Origin: a virus
Direction: 5' to 3' (one strand)
IMG/VR virus record: IMGVR_UViG_3300042296_000700
Span: 1 to 64,000 of that record
DNA length: 64,000 bases
The notes beneath the pieces were generated by a model. It saw nothing but the letters and a program-made list of their open reading frames with translations, made no database searches and was not told where the DNA came from. Position 1 is the stretch's first letter, and the number at the start of each line of letters is the position of its first letter. Of the stretch, positions 33,130-41,997 are shown piece after piece. A program made the translations under genes and the position numbers.

Positions 33130-35499
33130 TTACGAAACACTTTCCTCGTCTGGCGTTGACGGAGCGGACGCCCATCGGATTTGTTGCTGAACGTCTTCAA
33201 GCAACTGTTTACGCACGCGTGCCCCCCAAATGTCGGTAATGCGGTCTCCAGCCTTGCCACCGTCATATTTTGTTGGGTCTCCTAAATCAAGACCATCATA
33301 AGAACCAAAAATGACTTTAGCATTCGGAGCCTTTTCGGCGACCAATGAAGTAATTCGCTCCATTTCCATGGCAGATATCAAACCATTGAGTTTTAACTCA
33401 TCTCTCATTGCAGAAGCCTGATTCTTGGTATTATCTGGTTGAGCGTTTGTTACCTTCCATCCAGAAATTTTTGCACGTGCAACTTCTATCTCGCCCATTG
33501 TGAAACCTGCGGCAAGCAACTGTTCAGTAGAAAGATGCTGGTCTTCAATTTTTTGAATCAATTCTGCGCCATCAACGCCGTTGGGGTTAAACTGGTTTTT
33601 GTAAGTTGGGAACAATTTCGTTGCATCAAGTTTGATTTCCTTAATGTCTTGAGCGGTGAATCCTCCAAGTATTTGTGATTCCGTAAATTGACCATTTTGT
33701 TCTAGTCCACTTTTATTCCAGTTAACAAAATCTTGCGTAACGTGGGTTCGTAATAGGCGATTGATGTTGTCGTTCATGTCGCTGCTGTCCAAGTGACCAG
33801 CGATTGATTCAATTAGTTCCTCGTCTGATGCGCCAACTGCCGCAGTGCCTCTTGCTTGATTAAGGATGCTGTCCTTATGGTGAATTGTTGTCCTATCGGC
33901 AACCTCTGGGTGAAGTACAAATTCCATGTCTCCATAGCCGATTCCATTTCCAGCAAATGCACCTACAAACTCGTCAGTAACCCCTGCTGCACCCCTACCA
34001 GGAATGGTCAAGTAGTGGTCTGTGGTGAATAGTTCCATTCCTTCTTTTGCGTTGTTCTCATCTGTGATTCGTTTTAACTCGTCGTCCCAGAAAGTAAAGC
34101 GACTAAAACCGTATACAGGGCGAACACCAGAACCGTGTACTGCTCCGACACTTGCTTCATATTGTCCACGGCTGCCAAGTAGTGATGACATAGCATCACC
34201 AACCTTGGCATCAGTTTTGACTTCCATCGGAAGGTAGCCATCTGTTAAATATGCTTCTAAATGTTGCCCTTTAGCCCACACTGAGGCTTCAGGTTTGCGG
34301 GCTTTTGCAATCGTTAATGCAGTCTGTTCTATCGCTGCAATTACTTCATCATCAGTGTGCGTGAGGATAAATTCATGCGTTTTGGGGTCTATAACTTTGT
34401 CAAATGGAAGTCCATTTATGTCGGTCTGGATGCCTGATTCAATCATGCTGCGAAGGTCGGAAACCTTTTCTGCCATCATTGTCCTGCGTTGCGTCTGTCG
34501 TTCTTTCAGAGTCAAAATGGCTTTACCTGCATAGAAGCCAGAATCATTTATTGCTTTAATGTCCTCATCCGTAGGCTTGCCCCACTTCGGAGCCTTGGCG
34601 AGAACCTCGGCATTGAAGTCTTTGATTTGTGCAGATGTTGCGTGCTCAGCACTTGGAAGTCCGAGTAAGTCTGAAGAATCGGTAAGTTTCCCAACAGCAC
34701 GGTCAACAGCAGTGGGCTCGTTAGCGTTAATGCCTCTAAAACGTTCTTTTGTTGACTTAATAACATCGTTGAATGAACCTTGCATCTTTTCTGAAAGTTC
34801 GCCACCCTTAATACGGAGACGTTTCATTCTTTCGGCAAATGCCTCCTGATATTCGTCAACCTGTTCTTTGGTTTTGTTCCACTTTTCTTTAGCGTTTGCT
34901 AACGCCACCTTGACAGGCACCATGCCACCAGTAACAAATATGCTCGTCAACATTTCAATACCTTCGTTGGTATCAGAGTCACCACTGGCACCAGTGAAGT
35001 CATTTATCATGCTGCCAATGTCGCCGAAATTGCCAAAAAAAGTGCCCCAGTAAGCCGTAGCCCAAGCAAGTTTTTTCACTATCGCTTTTTGTTCAGGAGT
35101 TAAGCGTCGCTTGTCTTTTTCAAGCGTGTCATCAATATCAATACCAAGCGCCCTGAACTCTGCAATAAGTTTAGGTGACGTCTTGCTAGGCACGAGACTT
35201 GATGCTGCTTGGGCGGCAGCATTCGCCACTGTTTCTGCACTTGGAACCATACAGTTAGACATCTGCATGTCGGTAAACTGGTTAGCATTCGGCGTTCCTG
35301 GCGGACACCGCATTTTGCCATTCTCGTCAATAATGATTCCAGCACGACGAGCAGCATGCTGTCCCACTGAAGGAAGTTTATCGTTGTCGCGAACGGTAGG
35401 TCCAAGGAAACCTTTCACCATTACACTTGTGCGGACAACAGAAACTGCTGACGTGAAACCGTCAATACGTTCGTTCGCTATGTCAGGGAGTGACCTCAT
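33130..35499 (-). CDS. Modular head-operon protein with divergent RCPxG motif
   Basis: About 789 residues (ATG 35499; GTG 35505 with GGGAGG five bases ahead is equally possible). It has a shorter form of the shared signature, KMRCPPGTPNANQFTD then C, at residues 67-87. A helical Ala-rich zone and a hydrophobic part (FVTGGMVPVKVAL) follow. The latter half holds VGAVHGSGVRPVYGFSRF and YGDMEFVLHPEVADRTT, which look like an enzyme core but which I cannot name with confidence; an ADP-ribosyltransferase-like toxin domain is one possibility. Confidence 0.6.
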   Translation of the reverse strand: MRSLPDIANERIDGFTSAVSVVRTSVMVKGFLGPTVRDNDKLPSVGQHAARRAGIIIDENGKMRCPPGTPNANQFTDMQMSNCMVPSAETVANAAAQAASSLVPSKTSPKLIAEFRALGIDIDDTLEKDKRRLTPEQKAIVKKLAWATAYWGTFFGNFGDIGSMINDFTGASGDSDTNEGIEMLTSIFVTGGMVPVKVALANAKEKWNKTKEQVDEYQEAFAERMKRLRIKGGELSEKMQGSFNDVIKSTKERFRGINANEPTAVDRAVGKLTDSSDLLGLPSAEHATSAQIKDFNAEVLAKAPKWGKPTDEDIKAINDSGFYAGKAILTLKERQTQRRTMMAEKVSDLRSMIESGIQTDINGLPFDKVIDPKTHEFILTHTDDEVIAAIEQTALTIAKARKPEASVWAKGQHLEAYLTDGYLPMEVKTDAKVGDAMSSLLGSRGQYEASVGAVHGSGVRPVYGFSRFTFWDDELKRITDENNAKEGMELFTTDHYLTIPGRGAAGVTDEFVGAFAGNGIGYGDMEFVLHPEVADRTTIHHKDSILNQARGTAAVGASDEELIESIAGHLDSSDMNDNINRLLRTHVTQDFVNWNKSGLEQNGQFTESQILGGFTAQDIKEIKLDATKLFPTYKNQFNPNGVDGAELIQKIEDQHLSTEQLLAAGFTMGEIEVARAKISGWKVTNAQPDNTKNQASAMRDELKLNGLISAMEMERITSLVAEKAPNAKVIFGSYDGLDLGDPTKYDGGKAGDRITDIWGARVRKQLLEDVQQQIRWASAPSTPDEESVS

Positions 35500-35522
35500 A
35501 GTCACGGGCACCTCCCGGTGAA

Positions 35523-35753
35523 TTATTCAGCCTCTGCTGCTGGCTCTTCTTTGGCGACTTCAGGTTCAGCAGCAACTTCCTCTGCTGCGACTGGTGCTTC
35601 TTCTTCTTTGACGGCTGCTTCGGTCTTCTTGCTTGCTCGCTTAGATACCTTTTCAACTGCTGGCTCTTCAACGACTTCTGCAATCACTGGGGCTTCTACT
35701 GACTTGTTGTAAACAACGAATCCAGAATCGCTTGGTTGATTAACTTTTTTCAC
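35523..35753 (-). CDS. Acidic Glu/Ala/Lys-rich head-operon protein
   Basis: 76 residues from GTG 35753, which follows GAGGAAGGA and comes right after the upstream stop. The sequence is low-complexity (EVVEEPAVEKVSKRASKK; EEAPVAAEEVAAEPEVAKEE). Such proteins in head operons can be scaffold, decoration or disordered linkers; the role here is open. Confidence 0.55.
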   Translation of the reverse strand: MKKVNQPSDSGFVVYNKSVEAPVIAEVVEEPAVEKVSKRASKKTEAAVKEEEAPVAAEEVAAEPEVAKEEPAAEAE

Positions 35754-35754
35754 C

Positions 35755-37110
35755 TTAGATTCCTTCCTCAATTGTGAGCATTTCAAATTCAAGCAAGTCT
35801 GCAAGGAGTTTTGTTGCTTCTGCATCTTCTGCTGACTTTTCGCCTTCAGCCATCTCTTCTTTAGGCTTTTCGGCTTCTTCGTCCCAACTGTCAGGAATCA
35901 TGTCTTCCTTGCCAAGTTCCTTAGCGCGCTTCTGGCAGTGCATTTTCACTTCATCAGGGTTGGAAGCCCGACCGACAGCCATGATTGCATTCTTCAAGTC
36001 TTCTTCATCCTTGATTGGATAAGAGCCATCAGGCATAGCCATTCCGCCCTTAGCCATTTCCATGCGCTCTTCGTCGCCATACATTGCTTTCAATGCGAGG
36101 TCAGCGACTTCTGCGTCAATGTCTTCTGCTTCACTGGCGTCATATTCATCCCAACCAAGGACTTCACCGTCAAGGCTAACGAACACGTCGTATGACTTTC
36201 CGTCGTCTCCTTCAACTTCAACAGCGTAAGCGTCGTAGCCTTCAAACATGTCGGCATCAACACTGATGACTTCGCCTTCAATGCTCTTAACGGCGATGTC
36301 TGCTGCTTCGTTGAATGAAATAACTCTTTCTCCAGCAATTTCAGCGACTTCTCCAAGAACTTTTTCGTTGAGGAGATGCCAGCCCATTACTTCGCCAGAT
36401 GTTCCGTCAAAGAAAATTTCTACTGGCTTGCCATCTTTGCGTTGAACGTCAACGATGAAAATGTCTGTTTCGTCTGCGTATGCAGAGTCAAGAACTTTTC
36501 CTGAGAACATGTCTTCTGCGATGCCTTCAACTTCAAGTAGTGATGGCATGTCTGCTTCTGAGGCACATCCACCAGGGCATTGTGCACAAACTTGGGAATT
36601 TCCAGCAAGCATTTTGCGTTCAAATGCGCAAACAAATGCGTCGTCATCAAATTCGCCAGACTTTACGCCCATGGTTTCCATGCGCTTCTTGCGTGCCTTC
36701 TTGCGCTTTGCAATAGGGTCGGAATCCAGTTCGTCTTCAACGTCTGATGCCATGCTCTCCATTGGCGACATGCCACCTTTTACTTCAGGAGTTTCTGCTG
36801 TGACCCAGTCTTCTGACTTGGCAGCAATGGTTTCTGCGGCAGCACCACATTTCCCACACACCTTCTGACCAGGCTTGTAACCGCACTCAGAAATAGGTAG
36901 AGCCTTAGCGCACTTGATAGTACCGTCGGCGAGTAGTTGAACAATCGGCTTATCTGCCATTTCGTCTTTCTCCTTGTATTGCATGGTTGATGTTAGGCAG
37001 CCACTTGGTTTTGTGCATCCAGAACATGGTGCCATGCGTTTTTCGCCTGAGACCATGCAACTGTATTTTGTTGAAACTTTGGGTAATCCGTTTTGTGAAG
37101 TATAACTCAT
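35755..37110 (-). CDS. Acidic head-operon protein with PepSY-like repeats (scaffold candidate)
   Basis: 451 residues, strongly acidic. The N-terminus has two cysteine clusters (APCSGCTKPSGC; KVCGKCGAA) and a third, CAQCPGGC. Two PepSY-like repeats follow (VEIFFDGTSGEVMGW; YDVFVSLDGEVLGWDEYD). The C-terminal MAMPDGSYPIKDEEDLKNAI with its RAKELGKEDMIPDSW tail is a module often attached to phage prohead proteases or scaffolds. Its place directly after the protease suggests a scaffold or protease-linked role. Confidence 0.6.
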   Translation of the reverse strand: MSYTSQNGLPKVSTKYSCMVSGEKRMAPCSGCTKPSGCLTSTMQYKEKDEMADKPIVQLLADGTIKCAKALPISECGYKPGQKVCGKCGAAAETIAAKSEDWVTAETPEVKGGMSPMESMASDVEDELDSDPIAKRKKARKKRMETMGVKSGEFDDDAFVCAFERKMLAGNSQVCAQCPGGCASEADMPSLLEVEGIAEDMFSGKVLDSAYADETDIFIVDVQRKDGKPVEIFFDGTSGEVMGWHLLNEKVLGEVAEIAGERVISFNEAADIAVKSIEGEVISVDADMFEGYDAYAVEVEGDDGKSYDVFVSLDGEVLGWDEYDASEAEDIDAEVADLALKAMYGDEERMEMAKGGMAMPDGSYPIKDEEDLKNAIMAVGRASNPDEVKMHCQKRAKELGKEDMIPDSWDEEAEKPKEEMAEGEKSAEDAEATKLLADLLEFEMLTIEEGI

Positions 37111-37125
37111 TGTTGCACTCCTATA

Positions 37126-39156
37126 TTACCCGTTTATTGACTTATATCCATTAACTGCCGCATTTATTGCTTCAGTTGCTGACGTGGTTAGACCGCTCAA
37201 ATGAATGCCTTCATCATCAATATAACTATGGATGTTGTGGTATTCAAGCACTGGGTCAATTAATGATTTAACTTCAAACATTTCGTCAATTGCTAACGAG
37301 ATTGTTGCTGAGTCGTATTTGACTTCAACTTCTACCCCGCCAGCGGAACTGATGACTTCTTGGAGCATTACGAGCATGTCTTTGAGTTTCTTCAAGTTAC
37401 GGTTATTGAGTACGCGACCAGCCTTGGTCTCCATCTCATAACTCAATGACTTTTCAAGAGCAGTCATTGCTTGAATCATGCCGATTGCTGGCTTGTCAGT
37501 TCCGCACGACCCTGCGCCTCCGCAGCCGCATCCGCAATCACCATGGTCGTCATCGTCATCATTGCGACGAATGTGGACTACCAAGGTGCGACCTTTGCTT
37601 TCGTCATCAGATTCACCGTAGTGTTCCCAGTTTGACTTCTCTCCAATGAATTTAACGAATTCTGGCTGAGCATCAAGGAACTCCTTGAGATACATCATTG
37701 CCTTTTCCTCAACTTCTTGAGGAGGAACGCCGCTCAAGTCATCTTCGCCTTCGCCCAGTCCCATGGTTTTGCCATCGGGAATCTTGTCAAGACGTGCACT
37801 CCATTCGCTGTCATTCCAAATTGAGCCATTAGAAACGCCGCGAATCTTGTTACGGCAGTTCTTCATGCCGGGGTGATGGCATCCCTCGTTCGGCCAAAGT
37901 CCAGTTGTTTCATGGTGAAGCCAAGCACAAATGTTGTTCAATGGATATAGTTCTGGGTGGTCTGCAAGGATTACTTTGCAACGCCTAAATCCGCCTGGTT
38001 TCTTCATGATTGGACGCCAATACTTAAGCAATGCCTCAAGGTTTCCGCGACGAGGACCGTATCCACGCATAACATCGCCAGTAACCCGTTCTTGGGGGAG
38101 GGCGTCTGGAGGAATTGGTGCCTTGACTTCTTCTTCAACCTCTCCAAGTTCACTAGATTCTTTGCCACTCATGCAGCCACACTTGCAGGCTTCGTACTTT
38201 GGCTTTACGCCTTCTGGAACCATCGGGTTCTTGTCCATATCGTAGTTTGACTCGTATGGATTCTGACCTTCATTGTGGTTTGCTGCTGGATTCTTGCCCG
38301 CTTCGTTTTCGTTTGCTGGGAGGTAGACCATCTGTGGTCGGACGGCAACTGGTGTGCCAAACATGAACTCGTCACCGTCAAAATGGTAGGTGACGCGCAT
38401 TGTCGTCGGTTCTTCGTTGCCTTTTTTGTGGTCAAAAATGACCATGTTCTCTTCTGCTGAACGGACTCGTACGGCACCACCGAAGCGTGTTGCGAGGGCG
38501 CGACTAAGGTTCGCCATGCGACCCATTGCAGGGTTCATTGCTGGCACACCACCGTCTTCGCCACGAGGACCAGAGTAGTCAGCCTCGTTATTGTCTGCTT
38601 CGTAGATTTTTACACTTGGCTGTGTTTGTGCGTGCTTGATAGAGATTGTTCCAGTTAACTGGTTTGCTCCGTGGAGAACAGGGCTGACTTCGTAGAGTTC
38701 TACCTCTTTGAGAATGTTCGCTTGGCGCGATGAGTCATATTCAGCATCAAGGGTTTTGTATCCGATAGACCATTCTTGTTCTGTGCCAAAGAATGAGATG
38801 TCAAGGAATGCTTGTTTGCCGCGCTCAGATTTCAAGTTGAATTGGACGCGAGCGTAAAGTCCACCAATTCCAGCACGCTTCATTTTCATTGGCAGGCGCG
38901 GGTCGTTTGGGTTTACTTCGTAAATTTCAATAACTTTGCCGATTGGCTCGTTCCAATTATGTCCCCAAACAACTCGTGGTTTACGGCGTTTGAGACTTTC
39001 AGTAAAGCAGCCTGGTGCACAAATGTCACCAACACCGTCTTTGTTGCCAAGACCAGCAACGAAACATTCAACTATGCCCTGCGCCTCGTCTACATTGATT
39101 TGACCATTGTCAATCGCTTTGTATTCTGTTGCAGTGATTTCTTGCAGTTGCGGCAT
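37126..39156 (-). CDS. HK97-type prohead protease with long C-terminal extension
   Basis: 676 residues, about three times the usual protease length. Residues 1-180 are the protease: IVECFVAGLGNKDGVGDICAPGCF, catalytic His in RVVWGHNWNEPIGKV and Ser in EQEWSIGYKTLDAE. It then has a YGPRRGNLEALLKYWRPIMK...GFRRCKVILADHPELY module with several Cys and His (HHETTGLWPNEGCHHPGMKNC), a CGCGCGGAGSCG stretch and a helical end. It should cleave capsid delta domains during head maturation. The extension could act as scaffold. GGAG precedes the ATG. Confidence 0.88.
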   Translation of the reverse strand: MPQLQEITATEYKAIDNGQINVDEAQGIVECFVAGLGNKDGVGDICAPGCFTESLKRRKPRVVWGHNWNEPIGKVIEIYEVNPNDPRLPMKMKRAGIGGLYARVQFNLKSERGKQAFLDISFFGTEQEWSIGYKTLDAEYDSSRQANILKEVELYEVSPVLHGANQLTGTISIKHAQTQPSVKIYEADNNEADYSGPRGEDGGVPAMNPAMGRMANLSRALATRFGGAVRVRSAEENMVIFDHKKGNEEPTTMRVTYHFDGDEFMFGTPVAVRPQMVYLPANENEAGKNPAANHNEGQNPYESNYDMDKNPMVPEGVKPKYEACKCGCMSGKESSELGEVEEEVKAPIPPDALPQERVTGDVMRGYGPRRGNLEALLKYWRPIMKKPGGFRRCKVILADHPELYPLNNICAWLHHETTGLWPNEGCHHPGMKNCRNKIRGVSNGSIWNDSEWSARLDKIPDGKTMGLGEGEDDLSGVPPQEVEEKAMMYLKEFLDAQPEFVKFIGEKSNWEHYGESDDESKGRTLVVHIRRNDDDDDHGDCGCGCGGAGSCGTDKPAIGMIQAMTALEKSLSYEMETKAGRVLNNRNLKKLKDMLVMLQEVISSAGGVEVEVKYDSATISLAIDEMFEVKSLIDPVLEYHNIHSYIDDEGIHLSGLTTSATEAINAAVNGYKSING

Positions 39157-39192
39157 TGCAGACTCCGTTGCTTAGCGTGTTGATACAACAAT

Positions 39193-39220
39193 AAACTACA
39201 TAATCGTTTTGTGCGTGCAA
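39193..39220 (-). promoter_or_regulatory. Candidate promoter before the prohead protease
   Basis: TTGCAC (39215-39220), 16-base spacer and TAGTTT (39193-39198). Transcription would start near 39186, giving a 30-base leader with GGAG. It lies in the 100-base gap after the thioredoxin gene; a small hairpin (CAGGTTT/AAACCTG, 39239-39256) without a T-run precedes it. Confidence 0.45.
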
Positions 39221-39256
39221 CTATCTTGCTAAATGTCGCAGGTTTCAGTAAACCTG

Positions 39257-39574
39257 TTAAGCGACTTTCAGTAAAGTCTTAATCTTTTGGACTAGAGCGT
39301 TCTTCGCAGTTGCGCCGATGACCGACCCAACTGGTTCCCCATCCTTGAACATAATCATGTTTGGGATGCTCATAATGTTATTGGAAGAAGCAAGTTTAGG
39401 GAAATCGTCAATATTTACTTTGAAAAACTTGACTGTTGGTAACTCTTCAGAAACACCAATCAGAATTGGTTCCATCATTTTGCATGGAGCGCACCATTCT
39501 GCCCAAAAGTCAACAAACGCATAACCCGAAGAGATTGATTCCTTAAAATTGGACTCATTCAAATCTTTTATCAT
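39257..39574 (-). CDS. Thioredoxin
   Basis: 105 residues from MIKDLNESNF, coupled to the portal gene by TGATG. VDFWAEWCAPCKMMEPIL contains the active-site WCAPC (27-31), and SIPNMIMFKDGEPVGSVIG carries the cis-Pro loop. It would reduce disulfides; plausible partners are the class II ribonucleotide reductase or Cys-rich head proteins. Its position between portal and protease is unusual. Confidence 0.93.
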   Translation of the reverse strand: MIKDLNESNFKESISSGYAFVDFWAEWCAPCKMMEPILIGVSEELPTVKFFKVNIDDFPKLASSNNIMSIPNMIMFKDGEPVGSVIGATAKNALVQKIKTLLKVA

Positions 39575-41775
39575 CAGTTGAACCTTAGACGGCAACGACA
39601 GTTAATTGTGAGACTTGGTGGGGCAAGGGGGTCACCAGGGAAACGCAGGACTGAGTCATTCAACACAAATCCGTCCCCAAGAGGCACGCTTTTGCCATGA
39701 AGCAGACGGTGCTCGGTGCGAACGGCAGAATCCTTACGCGTTACCCATGTTTTCTCTGTAGCGCCAAGACGCTTACCAGTGAAGTAAATACCAGCATTAT
39801 GTGATGTCTGTGCTTCAAGTTCAGCAATGACTCGCTTCCTCTTGCCAAGCAAATTCACGAATATTGCCGTGAGTGCTGCACGCAATAATCCAATTCTGTC
39901 TTCGTCATCACCAAGCGCCATAGCAATCAAAATTGCTGCTGCAACTTCTTCCTTGGTCGTGCTGTTTGATTTCTTCATCCGTTCAATTTGCTCATCAACG
40001 GTTTTTTCAACATCTGCTTCTTCAACATCTGCAGGCATGTTTGCTTGTTGAGCGCCAGAAGTTACGCCTTCCATGGCGATTGCTTTCAGCACAGGTCGGA
40101 TGTCGTCTTCAAGTTGCTTGTTCCAAGTTGCTTCATCAAAGATTGTGTCAACATCTAATTTCTTGGTTGAAACTGCTTTGCGAGCCTTTGAGCCAGATGC
40201 TTTTTCCAATACGACACGTTGCTGACGCTCATAGACACGCTCTAGGGCGCGTTCAAGAATGTCAGTCCATCGGTCAGTATCTTGTTCTGCCTTTGTATCA
40301 AAATCGTCATACATGTATGAAATGTCTTGTGACTTAACTTCAATGCCACCCATGTTTGCCGAAAGTTGTCCTTCTGGCGGTGGAGGGGTTGCTGTTTCAG
40401 GACTGGTAGGTGCCGCTGCTTCTGGTGCAGGAAGAGCCTCTGGAGCGGGTGGTGATGTTTGAGGAAGACCTTGCTGAGGCATGCCCGCTTGACCAGTGGG
40501 GTCTTGCGCAACTCCAACCATATCAACTGGTTGTTGTTCGTCTGCCTTGAACGGCTTCTCCGTATTTGCAATCGGTGTGAGGTTAGGGTTAGACAGCAGA
40601 CTATCCGCAAGTTCGGAATCAACCTTTTTCTTACCTGTTCCATCACGATATTCGTTAACACTGATGAGACCTTGCTGGTACTCGTCCATGAGGTAACGTG
40701 CGCGTTCCTGTTTTGCAATAATCAGAATTGGGACACTACTGGTATCAAAATCAATGTAATATTTTTCGTCTAGTTCATCAAATGCGCGAGCAAGTGGTTC
40801 TAGGTGAGGGAGCATTGTCTCCATCCAGAACACACGAATTTCTTCCGATGCGTTAGAGAACGTTCGTCCTGCAGCGTTACCAATAACGGATTCAGGAACA
40901 CCAAAGGAAGCAAGAATTTCTTCTTTCTGAATTTGGCGCATTTGCGTATATGCAGCATCGCGTGGAGAAGCGGACGTGTCCACGAAGTCAACGCCATCAT
41001 CTGACGAAATAACAGTAGTTGCGCCAGTGCGACTCAAGTTTCCGCGGAACCTGTTCCGAAGTTCCTCTTTGTCGTCGTCTTCCATTTCTCCACGAACAAC
41101 AAGTAAGCCACCGGGGCGACCGTCGTTTAGGAGGTAGTTGCGATTATAAAGTTTTGAGAGATTTTCAAGTTCAATTGCGATTCCAGCAGACTCCATTGGA
41201 GTGATGGAAAGATATGGGTCTAGCGGGTGTGGGCGACGAATCCAAACAACATCTTCGGGCTTGAGAATAACTTTTGTGCCGTTTCGCATATCCACTTCGT
41301 ATCCAGAGATAAAAGTTTTCGGATGTGGAATTGGTGCTGTGTGCTGGGGCGGAAGAAGGTGGAGGGCAATTATCTCTCCGTTACGTCCTCTTACTTTTTC
41401 AACGAAAACGCCTCTGCTTGACATGAGGAGTTGTGCTGAGAGGCGATAGCGGAAAATAAAAGAGTTTTCGCCTTGGTTTGTTTTGGTATTAAAGATGTCA
41501 AGCAAAGAATTCTTTGACCTGACGATTTCCCCGTGCGGTGAATTGTCTTTGCGTAGAACCATTGGGAGGCGTGCTTGGTTGCCTGCGATGGCGTCAATGC
41601 ATCGGAAGACCCAAGTAACTTTTTGTGCACCTTCGCGATATGCGCGCTCAATGTCCCAATTGTCCTTGTATGGCTTATTTACCATTCCAGGGTTGAATGC
41701 AACTGGGGCACCTGCATTAAGAATGGACTTAGCGTCGCCTTGTTGAAGGTTTTTATTGCTCGTATTCCAACTCAT
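39574..41775 (-). CDS. Portal protein fused to MuF-like minor head domain
   Basis: 733 residues. Residues 1-420 match HK97-type portals: VTWVFRCIDAIAGNQARLPM, DVVWIRRPHPLDPYLSITPMESA, YLLNDGRPGGLLVV and ILASFGVPESVIGNA. A Pro/Gln/Ala-rich linker follows. The end, KTWVTRKDSAVRTEHRLLHGK ... LRFPGDPLAPPSLTINCRC, is the Mu gpF-like (MuF) head morphogenesis domain. The portal forms the DNA gate at one vertex; MuF proteins associate with it. Usually these are two genes; here they are one frame. Confidence 0.9.
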   Translation of the reverse strand: MSWNTSNKNLQQGDAKSILNAGAPVAFNPGMVNKPYKDNWDIERAYREGAQKVTWVFRCIDAIAGNQARLPMVLRKDNSPHGEIVRSKNSLLDIFNTKTNQGENSFIFRYRLSAQLLMSSRGVFVEKVRGRNGEIIALHLLPPQHTAPIPHPKTFISGYEVDMRNGTKVILKPEDVVWIRRPHPLDPYLSITPMESAGIAIELENLSKLYNRNYLLNDGRPGGLLVVRGEMEDDDKEELRNRFRGNLSRTGATTVISSDDGVDFVDTSASPRDAAYTQMRQIQKEEILASFGVPESVIGNAAGRTFSNASEEIRVFWMETMLPHLEPLARAFDELDEKYYIDFDTSSVPILIIAKQERARYLMDEYQQGLISVNEYRDGTGKKKVDSELADSLLSNPNLTPIANTEKPFKADEQQPVDMVGVAQDPTGQAGMPQQGLPQTSPPAPEALPAPEAAAPTSPETATPPPPEGQLSANMGGIEVKSQDISYMYDDFDTKAEQDTDRWTDILERALERVYERQQRVVLEKASGSKARKAVSTKKLDVDTIFDEATWNKQLEDDIRPVLKAIAMEGVTSGAQQANMPADVEEADVEKTVDEQIERMKKSNSTTKEEVAAAILIAMALGDDEDRIGLLRAALTAIFVNLLGKRKRVIAELEAQTSHNAGIYFTGKRLGATEKTWVTRKDSAVRTEHRLLHGKSVPLGDGFVLNDSVLRFPGDPLAPPSLTINCRCRLRFN

Positions 41776-41951
41776 TAGTCACGTCCCAACAAAAATCCGT
41801 ACAAACCTGAACATACCCCTAAGGAAACCAACCCGATGGGTGGTGCTATCATTGCTATACCTACAGACGTAAAAATTACAAAAGAAGCCATTAAACCGTG
41901 TGCAGCATTTGCTCTGGTTAAACGGGCGTTTAAGATTTTTGATAGTTTCAT
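41775..41951 (-). CDS. 58-residue membrane protein
   Basis: The frame MKLSKILNARLTRANAAHGL continues into two hydrophobic segments (MASFVIFTSVGIAMIA and IGLVSLGVCSGLYGFLL) and ends GRD. Its stop overlaps the portal ATG as TAATG. AAGGTGA lies eight bases before its ATG. It is therefore the first gene of the leftward head operon. Function unknown. Confidence 0.65.
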   Translation of the reverse strand: MKLSKILNARLTRANAAHGLMASFVIFTSVGIAMIAPPIGLVSLGVCSGLYGFLLGRD

Positions 41952-41967
41952 GTAGATATCACCTTAG

Positions 41968-41997
41968 CGCAGTACTCTGCAATAATACAGTACTGCG
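41968..41997. promoter_or_regulatory. Palindromic operator candidate in the divergent head/packaging gap
   Basis: CGCAGTACT (41968-41976) and AGTACTGCG (41989-41997) are perfect inverted repeats around a 12-base spacer. The spacer contains TAATAC on the plus strand and TATTAT on the minus strand, usable as -10 boxes, but no good -35 is seen for either. A dimeric regulator could control both the leftward head operon and the rightward packaging genes. Confidence 0.55.

Noticed and set aside
39239-39256. Hairpin CAGGTTT/AAACCTG as a terminator
   Set aside because: The arms are short and no T-run follows, so termination is unlikely.
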